Shown here: in pieces, positions 9,184-17,470 of the stretch
Position numbering within the stretch: position 1 is the first letter of the stretch
Layout: every line of letters begins with the position of its first letter
Origin: Pelagihabitans sp963710535
Lineage (GTDB): Bacteria; Bacteroidota; Bacteroidia; Flavobacteriales; Flavobacteriaceae
NCBI GenBank assembly: GCA_963710535.1
Contig: CAVQAW010000003.1
Span: forward strand, 682,001 to 746,000
Direction: 5' to 3'
DNA length: 64,000 bases
Made by a program: the position numbers and the translations under genes
The notes under the pieces: generated by a model
What the model saw: only the letters and a program-made list of their open reading frames with translations
What the model was told of the DNA's origin: nothing
The model's database searches: none

Positions 9184-9810
9184 CTATTTATCTGATAATA
9201 ACAGATAGGTTGCTATGCCGACAAAGACCACGATTTGAAGCCATTTTAGAAATGTGCCTACGCCTGAACTTCCTGAAAGGTATTTGGCGATAGAACCGCT
9301 TAACACGGCGATCAGACTAAATACGATGGCGGAAACGATCATAAAAAGCAGTCCGAGAATATAAAACTGCGCAATGGTCCCCATGGTTTTGCTGAACAGA
9401 AAACCGGGGAAAAAGGCCAAAAAGAAAATGGTGACCTTAGGGTTCAGCACGTTCATGATAAACCCTTGTTTATAGAGCTGGCCCAGCCCCTTTTTCGGCA
9501 GTCGCTCAGCAGAGAGCCTGAAGGAAGCTTCGGAACGATAGACCTGGAAAGCCAAATAAAATAGGTAGAGCGCGCCCAACAATTTAATGATGAAAAACAA
9601 ATAAGGATTTGCTTTGATCAGGGCCGATACCCCGAAGGCCAAAAGGGTGGTATGCACCAAACAGCCCGAAATCAAGCCCGCAACCGTCGCCAAGCCGTAC
9701 TTTTTCCCATTGGTGATGCTTTGCAGCAACACATAAATATTGTCGGGACCCGGAGAGATGGCAAGGGCCGCGGTAGCTATCATGAAGGCGGAAAGGATAT
9801 TGTAGTCCAA
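9184..9810 (-). CDS. LysE/RhtB family amino-acid exporter
   Basis: 208 residues with about six membrane segments. The N-terminal ALAISPGPDNIYVLLQS is the LysE-family signature (SPGPxN), and GKKYGLATVAGLISGCLVH and NPKVTIFFLAFFPGF are further family motifs. It should export amino acids or homoserine-lactone-like compounds across the inner membrane; the substrate is unknown. The best-fitting start is a TTG at 9810; the first in-frame ATG (9783) would cut into the first helix. HMG-CoA lyase follows 32 bp downstream. Confidence 0.9.
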   Translation of the reverse strand: MDYNILSAFMIATAALAISPGPDNIYVLLQSITNGKKYGLATVAGLISGCLVHTTLLAFGVSALIKANPYLFFIIKLLGALYLFYLAFQVYRSEASFRLSAERLPKKGLGQLYKQGFIMNVLNPKVTIFFLAFFPGFLFSKTMGTIAQFYILGLLFMIVSAIVFSLIAVLSGSIAKYLSGSSGVGTFLKWLQIVVFVGIATYLLLSDK

Positions 9811-9914
9811 CTTAGACGATTTAGGGCCATTGGCCTATTTGTCGACCGGCAAATATGCAACAAAACCATGTGGAATGTAAGACTGTTTTTGTTATCTTCC
9901 GAAAAATTTTCAAA

Positions 9915-10337
9915 ATGAAACCGATCTATCTGGCCATTACCCTCCTTGTGACATTCTCTTCGTTAATATTGATCTCTTTCAATTCGAACGGTCATACGCA
10001 AGAAAAAACCAACCTCACCATGCAAAAAGACAGTGTTTTACGTCATGTAGTGCTCTTCAAGTTCAATGAAGGCTCCACTACAGAAGACATTAAGGGGATT
10101 GAAATGGCCTTTAAGGCGCTTCCCTCCAAAATTTCGGAAATAAAGGGATTGGAATGGGGCCTGAACAACAGTCCGGAAGGCCTCAACAAAGGCTTTACCC
10201 ATTGCTTTTTTCTTTCTTTCGACAGCGAAGAAGATCGGGCCGCATATCTGCCACATCCAGACCATAAAGCGTTCGGCGCATTGCTGGGCCCTCATTTGGC
10301 CGATGTTTTGGTAGTCGATTATTGGACTACCGAATAA
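9915..10337 (+). CDS. Dabb-domain (stress-responsive alpha/beta barrel) secreted protein
   Basis: The ATG at 9915 gives 140 residues: an N-terminal membrane/signal segment (MKPIYLAITLLVTFSSLILI) followed by one Dabb domain. The domain begins with LRHVVLFKFNEGSTTEDI and contains GLEWGLNNSPEGLNKGFTH and YLPHPDHKAFGALLGP, all typical of the family (ferredoxin-like dimeric fold). An earlier in-frame start at 9855 would add a non-signal leader. No catalytic role can be assigned. It converges with pyrD, whose stop is 52 bp away. Confidence 0.85.
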   Translation: MKPIYLAITLLVTFSSLILISFNSNGHTQEKTNLTMQKDSVLRHVVLFKFNEGSTTEDIKGIEMAFKALPSKISEIKGLEWGLNNSPEGLNKGFTHCFFLSFDSEEDRAAYLPHPDHKAFGALLGPHLADVLVVDYWTTE

Positions 10338-10389
10338 AACCGTAGACAGGATATACCTTGTCTTGTTGGGTTGCTTAAGCCAATACCCC

Positions 10390-11439
10390 TCAACGGGGCG
10401 TTGATGCCTCAAGGATGGCCTTGTTGATTTTTTTTACCAAACCAGGGCCTTCATATACAAAGCCGGTCCATAGTTGCACCAAATCGGCACCGGCATGCAA
10501 TTTTTCGAGGGCATCTTCAGGAGAATGGATGCCGCCCACGCCAATGATAGGAAAGGATTTGCCGCTTTTTTCGGCCAGAAATCTAATGACTTCCGTACTC
10601 CTTTCCCTCAGGGGTTTGCCACTAAGCCCCCCTTTTTCCTCGGTACTTACCAGATCCGATTTCAGATTTCGGCGCTCGATGGTGGTATTGGCAGCAATGA
10701 CCCCGTCTATTTTGGTAAGCTGCACAATTTCAATGATATCCAACAATTGCGCATCACTAAGGTCTGGGGCTATTTTCAAGAGGATAGGTTTTTCCTTGCC
10801 CGTTCTGAGGCGCATTGCCACTTTGGTGTTCTCCTTTTTGAGTTCCATGAGCAGGCCCGTCAATGGTGCCTTATCTTGAAGTTCCCTCAGTCCTGGTGTA
10901 TTCGGGGAACTCACATTGATTACAAAATAATCGACATGTTCAAAAAGGGCATCAAAACAGATCAGATAATCTTTGATGGCATCTTCATTTGAGGTGTCTT
11001 TATTTTTTCCAATATTGCCCCCGATCAAGACCCTATGTTTTTTCTTCAACCTTTCCACCGCATCAAAAACGCCAAGGTTGTTAAACCCCATCCTGTTGAT
11101 AATCGCTTTATCGGCGCGCAGCCTGAACAGTCTTTTCTTTGGGTTTCCGATTTGTGGCTTTGGGGTCAGGGTCCCGATTTCGATAAACCCAAATCCAAAG
11201 TCGCTCAACTCATTGTATAGTTTGGCGTCTTTATCAAAACCGGCCGCCAAGCCAACAGGATTAGGGAAGCGGATACCGAAAACCTCCCGCTCCAATCTTT
11301 TGTCATGGATAACATAAAGCCTTCGAAAAAGGCCGGAAAAACCAATTTTTGAAACGATTTTAATGAGCCTAAAGCTAAAGTGGTGCACCCATTCCGCATC
11401 CAGTTGGAACAAGATTGGCCTTAGGATATATTTGTACAT
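10390..11439 (-). CDS. pyrD: Dihydroorotate dehydrogenase (quinone), class 2
   Basis: 349 residues. It oxidises dihydroorotate to orotate using FMN and passes electrons to quinone, step four of pyrimidine synthesis. The N-terminal amphipathic helix extension (about residues 1-40), which docks on the inner membrane, marks class 2. NPVGLAAGFDK and FIEIGTLTPKPQIGNPKKRLFRL are FMN/substrate regions. NVSSPNTPGLRELQ (175-188) carries the catalytic serine of class 2 enzymes. VGGIHSPEDALEKLHAGADLVQLWT is the C-terminal phosphate site. The gene is monocistronic in appearance, with a TATTTTTG box on the minus strand at 11467-11460. Confidence 0.97.
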   Translation of the reverse strand: MYKYILRPILFQLDAEWVHHFSFRLIKIVSKIGFSGLFRRLYVIHDKRLEREVFGIRFPNPVGLAAGFDKDAKLYNELSDFGFGFIEIGTLTPKPQIGNPKKRLFRLRADKAIINRMGFNNLGVFDAVERLKKKHRVLIGGNIGKNKDTSNEDAIKDYLICFDALFEHVDYFVINVSSPNTPGLRELQDKAPLTGLLMELKKENTKVAMRLRTGKEKPILLKIAPDLSDAQLLDIIEIVQLTKIDGVIAANTTIERRNLKSDLVSTEEKGGLSGKPLRERSTEVIRFLAEKSGKSFPIIGVGGIHSPEDALEKLHAGADLVQLWTGFVYEGPGLVKKINKAILEASTPR

Positions 11440-11526
11440 AAAAAATTTAAAGATTTAGCCAAAAATACAAACTCAGCGCGGGTATTTGGGCAGGAACCGG
11501 CTATTTTATCAACAGTGGAGGGTTAA

Positions 11527-11970
11527 TTACTTGGGGGCGATACTATCTTGATAAACCATCGGGACAACGTTAATGGGTTCCCTTAAGGCTTCTTTGCATA
11601 ACAAGAGGTAGCGTTGGTATTGCTTTTCATTGAATGCAGACAACAATTTCGTATCCGTTTCCCTTGCAAGAACCACCAACTCTTGCTGCAGGGCCTTGTA
11701 CTTCACGGCCAGTTTCATCAAATCCTCCTCACTGGATTGCGGATGTTCCTTGAACAATAGCTCAATGGCGTCGACCACTTTTTTTTCGGAGATGGCATAA
11801 TGGCCCCTCAAAGAATCCATCAGTACTTTTTGGGAAGCGTTCAGTTGAAAATTTGAAATAATGGCTTCGGTATTCTTCCCGCCTATGCCCAAAGAGCAAT
11901 CCTGGGCTTTCATGACAACATGGGAGAGCAAAAACAACAACATCAAACCAATATATCTTAAGTACCCCAT
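11527..11970 (-). CDS. Small secreted protein of unknown function
   Basis: The ATG at 11970 gives 147 residues with a signal peptide (MGYLRYIGLMLLFLLSHVVM, cut near KAQ). An in-frame ATG at 11997 is possible but adds charged residues before the signal. The mature part is mostly helical, with a single FNEKQYQRYLLLCKEA segment that resembles the LTxxQ repeats of Spy/CpxP-type periplasmic proteins. That likeness is weak, and I do not assign the family. It is divergent from pepT; the two start codons are 66 bp apart. Confidence 0.7.
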   Translation of the reverse strand: MGYLRYIGLMLLFLLSHVVMKAQDCSLGIGGKNTEAIISNFQLNASQKVLMDSLRGHYAISEKKVVDAIELLFKEHPQSSEEDLMKLAVKYKALQQELVVLARETDTKLLSAFNEKQYQRYLLLCKEALREPINVVPMVYQDSIAPK

Positions 11971-12036
11971 AACCTCTTTTGATTTCGCCTGTAACATTTG
12001 CTATATAAACAGTATTTTTATTCAAAAATTATACCG

Positions 12037-13272
12037 ATGCAACACATTATCGATCGTTTTATAAGCTATGTTACAATAGATACGCAAAGCGATCCCGGTT
12101 CCGATAGCACCCCAAGTACGGAAAAACAATGGAAACTTGCAGATTTATTGGTAGATGAACTTATGAGCATTGGCATGGAAGAGGTGACCATTGATGAGAA
12201 CGCATATATTATGGCCACCTTGCCGAGCAACTTGGAATATGAAGTGCCCGTGATCGGTTTTATCTCCCATTTCGATACCTCGCCCGATTTCACCGCTACC
12301 CATGTAAAGCCCAAAATCGTTTCCGATTATGATGGGAACGATATCATGCTCAATGCCGAGGTGGTACTCTCACCGCAGTATTTTGAAGATCTACTGCTGT
12401 ATAAAGGGCAGACTTTAATCACCACCGACGGCACCACCCTTTTGGGGGCTGATGACAAAGCGGGTATTACCGAAATTGTTTGCGCGATGGAATACCTCCT
12501 TGCGCATCCGGAAATTAAGCATGGCAAAGTGAGGGTGGGATTCACACCAGACGAGGAAATAGGTCGTGGCGCCCACCAATTCGATGTTAAGAAATTCGGT
12601 GCCGATTGGGCTTATACCATGGACGGAAGCCAAATCGGGGAACTCGAATACGAAAATTTCAACGCTGCAAGGGCAAAAGTGACCATAAAGGGCAAGAGCG
12701 TGCATCCCGGATACGCCAAAAATAAAATGGTGAATGCCATAAGTATAGCCAATGAATTTATGGGAATCCTGCCGCCCGAAGAAACCCCGCAACATACCGA
12801 GGGCCGTCAAGGCTTTTTTCATATCAACCATATGAAAGGGGAAATCGAGCATGCAGCATTCGAAATGATCATCAGGGACCACGACCGGGAACATTTCAAG
12901 AAACGCAAACAATTATTGACGGACATCACCGAAAAGTTAAATATGGTTCATGGCGATTGCATCACCCTTGAAATAAAAGATCAATATTTCAATATGCGCG
13001 AAAAAGTGGAACCCGTATACCATATCGTGGAACTTGCGAAAGAAGCCATGGAAGCTGTTGGCATTACCCCTATCATTAAGCCCATCCGAGGGGGCACCGA
13101 TGGTTCACAACTTAGTTTTAAGGGGCTTCCCTGCCCCAATATCTTTGCGGGCGGCCATAATTTTCATGGCAAATTTGAATATGTTCCCGTGGAAAGCATG
13201 CAAAAAGCGGTTGACGTTATCGTAAAAATTTGCGAACTTGTAGGAAACAAGGCAGCATATATCAAAAAATAA
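12037..13272 (+). CDS. pepT: Peptidase T (tripeptide aminopeptidase)
   Basis: 411 residues from the ATG at 12037. This M20B zinc peptidase releases N-terminal residues from tripeptides in the cytoplasm. Family motifs are clear: IDTQSDPGSDSTPSTEKQ near the N-terminus, GFISHFDTSPDF (zinc ligand His), LLGADDKAGITEI (bridging Asp), VGFTPDEEIGRGAHQFDVKKFGADWAYTMDG (catalytic Glu pair), SVHPGYAKNKMVNA in the dimerisation domain, and GGTDGSQLSFKGLPCPNIFAGGHNFHGKFEYVP with the last zinc ligand. An upstream in-frame start at 11998 would add 13 unrelated residues. A DUF1801/YdeI-like gene follows after 53 bp. Confidence 0.97.
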   Translation: MQHIIDRFISYVTIDTQSDPGSDSTPSTEKQWKLADLLVDELMSIGMEEVTIDENAYIMATLPSNLEYEVPVIGFISHFDTSPDFTATHVKPKIVSDYDGNDIMLNAEVVLSPQYFEDLLLYKGQTLITTDGTTLLGADDKAGITEIVCAMEYLLAHPEIKHGKVRVGFTPDEEIGRGAHQFDVKKFGADWAYTMDGSQIGELEYENFNAARAKVTIKGKSVHPGYAKNKMVNAISIANEFMGILPPEETPQHTEGRQGFFHINHMKGEIEHAAFEMIIRDHDREHFKKRKQLLTDITEKLNMVHGDCITLEIKDQYFNMREKVEPVYHIVELAKEAMEAVGITPIIKPIRGGTDGSQLSFKGLPCPNIFAGGHNFHGKFEYVPVESMQKAVDVIVKICELVGNKAAYIKK

Positions 13273-13325
13273 ACCATTTCCTTGGTAGCCATTTCACCAA
13301 GGCTTGAAAGCCATCAACCCGCCCT

Positions 13326-13922
13326 ATGGATATTTCTGAAAAAACGGAAGCCTATTTCGCCAAAGACCGTCCCTTTAAATCGGGACTCGCCCTCTTGAGG
13401 GAATTGGCGCTTAAGACCGAACTTCAGGAAACCTTCAAATGGAGTACTCCGGTTTACACCATAGCCGGAAAGAACGTGCTGGGGATTACTTCCTTCAAAG
13501 ATCATTTTGGCGTTTGGTTCTTCAACGGGGTCTTTTTAAAAGACCCGAAAAATGTGTTGGTCAATGCCCAAGAAGGCAAAACCAAATCGATGCGGCACTG
13601 GAAATTCACCTCCGTTGATCAAATCGATCAGCGGGATGTGCTTTCCTATATGAGAGAAGCCGTGGAAAACCAGAAAAAAGGACTTGTTTTGATGGCCCAA
13701 AAACGACCCAAGCCAAAAATGACGGTACCCTTACTCTTGGCATCGGCTTTGAAAAAAAACGAAATGGCGAAAAGGAATTTCGAGGCGCTCCCTCCTTATA
13801 AGCAAAATGAATATTCAGAATATATCACCACGGCAAAACAAGAAAAGACCAAGCTTTCCCGTTTGCAAAAAATACTCCCAATGATCATTGAAGGGATTGG
13901 CTTTCATGACAAATACCGTTAA
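13326..13922 (+). CDS. YdeI/OmdA-like protein with DUF1801-type N-terminal domain
   Basis: 198 residues. The N-terminal part (about 1-115) looks like a DUF1801/YdhG-type domain: LRELALKTELQETFKWSTPVYTIAGKNVLGITSFKDHFGVWFF. The C-terminal part (about 130-198), with LLASALKKNEMAKRNFEALPPYKQNEYSEYITTAKQEKTKLSRLQKILPMI, is the Omd/YdeI helical domain seen in bacteriocin-protection-like proteins. The biochemical role is not known. A distant DUF1801 relative occurs at 22334-22699. Confidence 0.85.
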   Translation: MDISEKTEAYFAKDRPFKSGLALLRELALKTELQETFKWSTPVYTIAGKNVLGITSFKDHFGVWFFNGVFLKDPKNVLVNAQEGKTKSMRHWKFTSVDQIDQRDVLSYMREAVENQKKGLVLMAQKRPKPKMTVPLLLASALKKNEMAKRNFEALPPYKQNEYSEYITTAKQEKTKLSRLQKILPMIIEGIGFHDKYR

Positions 13923-13992
13923 CAGCCAAACCCCTTTCAATCCATCTCGTTGCGGTTTCTTGTCTTATCCGTTCAGGGCTTCAACTAATCGG

Positions 13993-15339
13993 TTAGAGCA
14001 TCGGCAATTCCCAACCGTTTTGATAATGGGCACGGATATATTGGTTGGCGGCATCTTCCCTGAAGGCACCCCGTTGTTCGTCCCAGTAAATCCTGTTGCC
14101 CGTTTTAAAGGCCACGTTCCCCATATGGGAGACCAGCGCGGCATCATAACCAACTTTTATGGGGGCGGTCAAGATTGAACGATCTCGGCTTTTGACGGCT
14201 TCTATGAAGTTGACCGTATGCAGATCGAGGCCAACGCCTTCCCTTTTTACGACCGGAACCCTTTCTATCTTATCGACACCCTCTTTGTCCCAACCCATAA
14301 ACTCCTTTTCGGGAATCACTTCCCATCCGCCTCTGTCGAGCACCAAGGTACCGTTGTTGCCGATAAATGCAATGCCATGATTTCTACCATAATTGCCGCC
14401 ATCGATACCCGTGGCATGTTCCCACAAGATGGAGAAACCATCATACTCGAAAACGGTCTGCAAACTGTCGGGGGTTTCCGAAGCATCATCGGGATAGGCG
14501 AATTTACCTCCTATGGCCATTACGGATTTTGGCGTACCGGCCTTCATTCCATAAAGGGCATAGTCGATCAAGTGCACGCCCCAATCGGTCATCAAGCCCC
14601 CCGCGTAGTCCCAAAACCACCTAAAGTTAAAATGAAAACGATTCGCGTTGAAGGGGCGCTGTGTGGCTGGTCCCAGCCACATGTTATAATCCACCCCTGC
14701 GGGGGCAGCACTGTCGGCCACCACGGGAACCGGTTTCATCCATCCCTGATAGGCCCAGGCTTTCGCCAAACGAATATTGCCCAATTTTCCGGAATGCACA
14801 TATTCAATGGCGTCGACGAAATGGGGTTGACTGCGCTGCCATTGTCCTACCTGGACCATACGATCGCTGGCGTTCACGTGGTTGAGCATAATATCGGCCT
14901 CCTGAATGGAATTGGCGATCGGCTTTTCGCAATACACATCCTTCCCTGCTTTCAGGGCATCGGTCAGAATTAAACAATGCCAATGGTCGGGGGTGCCTAT
15001 GATGACAACATCGATGTCTTTGTTCTCCAATAGTTTTCTGTAGTCCTTGTACCACTTGGGCTTTTTTATTCCGGCCTTTTCCAGATCCGCCGTGCGTTTT
15101 GCGAGCACGCTGTCATCCACGTCACATAGGGCGATCACATTTACCTCGTTGATTTTCAGCATCGAACTCAAGTCGGAAAAGCCCATCCCGTTACAGCCAA
15201 CAAGGCCTACATTGATCTGGTCGTTGGCGCCTACTTTTTTGCGCATTTGCGCCAATAGGTCCATAGGGAATAAAAAAGCGGCCCCCGTGCCGGCCAAAGC
15301 CAACCCGCTCTGCTTGATAAAGTGTCTTCTGTTGTGCAT
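13993..15339 (-). CDS. Gfo/Idh/MocA family oxidoreductase with Tat-type signal
   Basis: 448 residues. The N-terminus NRRHFIKQSGLALAGTGAAF looks like a twin-arginine signal (RRxFIK), so the enzyme is probably exported folded with its cofactor. The Rossmann region has GLVGCNGMGFSDL, and CEKPIANSIQEADIM gives the family EKP motif. The C-terminal half (NFRWFWDYAGGLMTDWGVHLIDYALYGM) resembles the exported Gfo/Idh/MocA subgroup common in Bacteroidetes and Planctomycetes. Such enzymes oxidise or reduce sugars with NAD(P); some make or process 3-keto-glycosides, which would fit the DUF1080 protein 6 kb away. The substrate is inference. Confidence 0.9.
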   Translation of the reverse strand: MHNRRHFIKQSGLALAGTGAAFLFPMDLLAQMRKKVGANDQINVGLVGCNGMGFSDLSSMLKINEVNVIALCDVDDSVLAKRTADLEKAGIKKPKWYKDYRKLLENKDIDVVIIGTPDHWHCLILTDALKAGKDVYCEKPIANSIQEADIMLNHVNASDRMVQVGQWQRSQPHFVDAIEYVHSGKLGNIRLAKAWAYQGWMKPVPVVADSAAPAGVDYNMWLGPATQRPFNANRFHFNFRWFWDYAGGLMTDWGVHLIDYALYGMKAGTPKSVMAIGGKFAYPDDASETPDSLQTVFEYDGFSILWEHATGIDGGNYGRNHGIAFIGNNGTLVLDRGGWEVIPEKEFMGWDKEGVDKIERVPVVKREGVGLDLHTVNFIEAVKSRDRSILTAPIKVGYDAALVSHMGNVAFKTGNRIYWDEQRGAFREDAANQYIRAHYQNGWELPML

Positions 15340-15390
15340 CGTAACGGTTTTATTGTTGCCTCAAGATAAGTAAATTTCAATAAAGATGTA

Positions 15391-15424
15391 CAAAAAAAGC
15401 ACCGATCCGGAATGGATGGTGCTT
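15391..15424 (-). terminator. Rho-independent terminator of the nusB-DUF1573-yajC operon
   Basis: On the minus strand a stem AAGCACCATCC pairs with GGATCGGTGCTT (one bulged base, ATTCC loop) and is followed by a run of seven T. It lies 23 bp after the yajC stop codon. Confidence 0.8.
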
Positions 15425-15446
15425 GGATTTCAATCTATAAAAATAG

Positions 15447-15734
15447 CTACTTTTTGGCCGGGGCGTTCAGCTTTTTGCTCAATTCCATGGAAATGGCCGA
15501 TTTATCGAATTTCAGCTTCCCTGCCATGGTCTCCAATATGCAGGAAGCATCGTTGTCGTTCAATTCCATTATTTTTCCATGGAGTCCGCTTTTGGTGATG
15601 ACACGGTCACCCTTTTTCAATTCTGCCGCAAACTTTCTTTCGTCCTTCTGTCGCTTCATCTGTGGTCGTATCATAAAAAAATACGCTACCACAAATATTA
15701 AAATCATCGGCAGGAACTGTCCAATATCTCCCAT
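15447..15734 (-). CDS. yajC: Preprotein translocase subunit YajC
   Basis: 95 residues. One N-terminal membrane helix (ILIFVVAYFFMIRPQMKRQKDE, with the family RPQ motif) is followed by a small cytoplasmic domain (LKKGDRVITKSGLHGKIMELND, family hallmark GD.V.T..G..G.I). YajC associates with SecDF at the Sec translocon. It is the last gene of nusB-DUF1573-yajC and is followed by a terminator. The order is familiar from other Flavobacteriaceae. Confidence 0.96.
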   Translation of the reverse strand: MGDIGQFLPMILIFVVAYFFMIRPQMKRQKDERKFAAELKKGDRVITKSGLHGKIMELNDNDASCILETMAGKLKFDKSAISMELSKKLNAPAKK

Positions 15735-15759
15735 ATCACTATTTGGTTTGTGCTTGTTT

Positions 15760-16236
15760 TTATTGTGATACCGGGCCTGCTTGTGGTCCTCCGCCAGGGG
15801 CGTTCACAAAAGCTTGGATCCTCAGTTGCTCTTGGCCCCTTTCGGTATTAGCGGTAACGGTAATGGTCTTGGTCACTTGATTTTGACCGGAACCATTGAA
15901 TTTCACCAATAATTCCCCTTTTCCACCCGGTGCCACCGGTTCTTTGGTCCAAGTAGGGATAGTGCAGCCACAAGAACTTTTGGCATCTGTAATGATCAAT
16001 GGCGCATTACCCGTGTTGGTGAACGTAAATAGGGTTTCCTGCGGGGCATTTTGTTCGATTGTTCCAAAATCGTGTACCTGCTTGTCGAAGGTCATCACCG
16101 GAACTTGTTTGGCAGCGGCGTCCCTTTCGGCGGCTACGGCCACATTTTCGGTGTTGATCTTGTTCGCTGCATTTTCTTTGCAGGAAATAAAACTGAGCAT
16201 TGCAATGGCACTAAAAGCCAAAAATATTCTTTTCAT
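15760..16236 (-). CDS. DUF1573 lipoprotein
   Basis: 158 residues from the ATG at 16236. The N-terminus ends in a lipobox (LSFISC, Cys19). One DUF1573 immunoglobulin-like domain follows (VHDFGTIEQNAPQETLFTF, NAPLIITDAKSSCGCTIP, KFNGSGQNQVTKTITVTANT). The SSCGCT pair is typical of the family. The function is unknown; it is probably anchored facing the periplasm. It sits between nusB and yajC in one operon, an arrangement familiar in flavobacteria. Confidence 0.9.
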   Translation of the reverse strand: MKRIFLAFSAIAMLSFISCKENAANKINTENVAVAAERDAAAKQVPVMTFDKQVHDFGTIEQNAPQETLFTFTNTGNAPLIITDAKSSCGCTIPTWTKEPVAPGGKGELLVKFNGSGQNQVTKTITVTANTERGQEQLRIQAFVNAPGGGPQAGPVSQ

Positions 16237-16278
16237 AAGTTTAATTTTATTATTTCCCCGCAAAATTAAAGAATTAAT

Positions 16279-17226
16279 TTATAATAGGCCCCTACCCACC
16301 TTTTTTAGTTTACCATCGGTTTTATATTCCCTGACCAACTTGTCTAAAATACCGTTGATGAAGATACTGCTCTTCGGGGTAGAATATTCCTTGGCGATTT
16401 CGAGGAACTCGTTGATGGTTACCTTTTCCGGAATGGAAGGGAAATTGAGCAATTCACAAATGGCCATTTTCAATAGGATGGCGTCTATTTCGGCGATCCT
16501 GTCCTTATCCCAATTGGGCGTTTTCCCCTCGATCTCCTTTTCCCACTGTGCATTGTTCAACAAGGTCTTTGCCAATAATTTTTGGGCGAAAACCATATCT
16601 TCTTCATCTTTCAACAGGCGTGGCAAGAAGAAGGTTTCGCTCTGCGTCGCCTTTACTTTTTTCAATTGCTTCAGAATAAAGGTATTTACGATGGGCAGGT
16701 CGTCTACCCAGGTGAGCTTATCGTCCTCAAAATAGGCATAGATCTTTTCATTCGGGGCAATCACTTCCCTGAAAAGATCCATGATCACTTTTTTGTCCGC
16801 TTCATAGGATTGTTCCTTGGCGTTCATGTATGCCTCATAAATGTCGCTGTCTAAAATGGCATTGTAAATCAATTTGACGTACTCTTCATTCAGGTACCAA
16901 TTTCGCAATTTGCGTTTGAGGAGTTCGTCCCTTAAGGGCTTGTTGCCTGAAATCTGTGTCAACAATTGGTTTTCGGCGAATTTCTCCTTGTCGGGAAAAG
17001 CATCAGATCGGTTGGCCAGGTATTTTTTTGAAGAGAGTTCGAGTTGGCTTTTGGCCCTGTCCTGAATCTCGATCATAAGACTGAGCAACAGCAAATAGAG
17101 CGTATACATGTTTTCGATACTTGCCCGAAGGAACTTTTCCTGTTTCTCGAGGGAGTCGTCCTTGGATTGGGTCAATGCATAGATGCACTGCATTACCTTC
17201 ACCCGAATATGCCTTCTTGTAAGCAT
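16279..17226 (-). CDS. nusB: Transcription antitermination factor NusB (long Bacteroidetes form)
   Basis: NusB with NusE/S10 binds boxA RNA in rRNA antitermination. The protein has 315 residues, about twice the length of E. coli NusB. The N-terminus MLTRRHIRVKVMQCIYAL matches NusB starts. The C-terminal half (about 210-310) has the canonical helices: DRIAEIDAILLKMAICELLNFPSIPEKVTINEFLEIAKEYSTPKSSIFINGILDKL. The extra middle region is a known feature of Bacteroidetes NusB. First gene of the nusB-DUF1573-yajC operon, divergent from the ABC exporter gene. Confidence 0.94.
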   Translation of the reverse strand: MLTRRHIRVKVMQCIYALTQSKDDSLEKQEKFLRASIENMYTLYLLLLSLMIEIQDRAKSQLELSSKKYLANRSDAFPDKEKFAENQLLTQISGNKPLRDELLKRKLRNWYLNEEYVKLIYNAILDSDIYEAYMNAKEQSYEADKKVIMDLFREVIAPNEKIYAYFEDDKLTWVDDLPIVNTFILKQLKKVKATQSETFFLPRLLKDEEDMVFAQKLLAKTLLNNAQWEKEIEGKTPNWDKDRIAEIDAILLKMAICELLNFPSIPEKVTINEFLEIAKEYSTPKSSIFINGILDKLVREYKTDGKLKKVGRGLL

Positions 17227-17267
17227 TTTAAAAGAACTTTATGGAAATGGTTGAACCGTTAAGCGGA

Positions 17268-17275
17268 CAAAAATA
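17268..17275 (-). promoter_or_regulatory. Candidate -7 box for nusB operon
   Basis: Minus-strand TATTTTTG matches TAnnTTTG 42 bp upstream of the nusB ATG. A TTG exists upstream but only 12 bp away, shorter than the usual spacing, so the -33 element is uncertain. Confidence 0.35.
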
Positions 17276-17418
17276 GGAATCTATTTTCAATCCCGACCGC
17301 TGCTTGGTGTTATTGTCGCAAAAAAAGAATTCCGCGAAATACGATCGATATGGTTTGCTTGGGCTTATCGGGCAAGCGGCCAACGGACCATTTCTTGATT
17401 TTTCTTTTTACACAGCCC

Positions 17419-17449
17419 TTGTGAGGGAGTATATATGGACTTATCTTTG
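17419..17449 (+). promoter_or_regulatory. Promoter of the ABC exporter gene; decides its start codon
   Basis: TTG at 17419-17421, a 20-bp spacer, and TATCTTTG at 17442-17449 match the Bacteroidetes consensus fully. An in-frame ATG at 17435 lies inside this promoter, so translation must begin downstream, at the ATG at 17471. Confidence 0.75.
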
Positions 17450-17470
17450 GTGACCGATCTACCATTTTGG

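Noticed and set aside
12013..12020. TATTTTTA as -7 box for pepT
   Set aside because: Lacks the final G of TAnnTTTG, and the only TTG nearby is 12 bp away.
13273..13325. Terminator after pepT (CCTTGG / CCAAGG)
   Set aside because: Short stem with a long loop and no T run; the downstream gene is only 53 bp away on the same strand, so it may be an operon.
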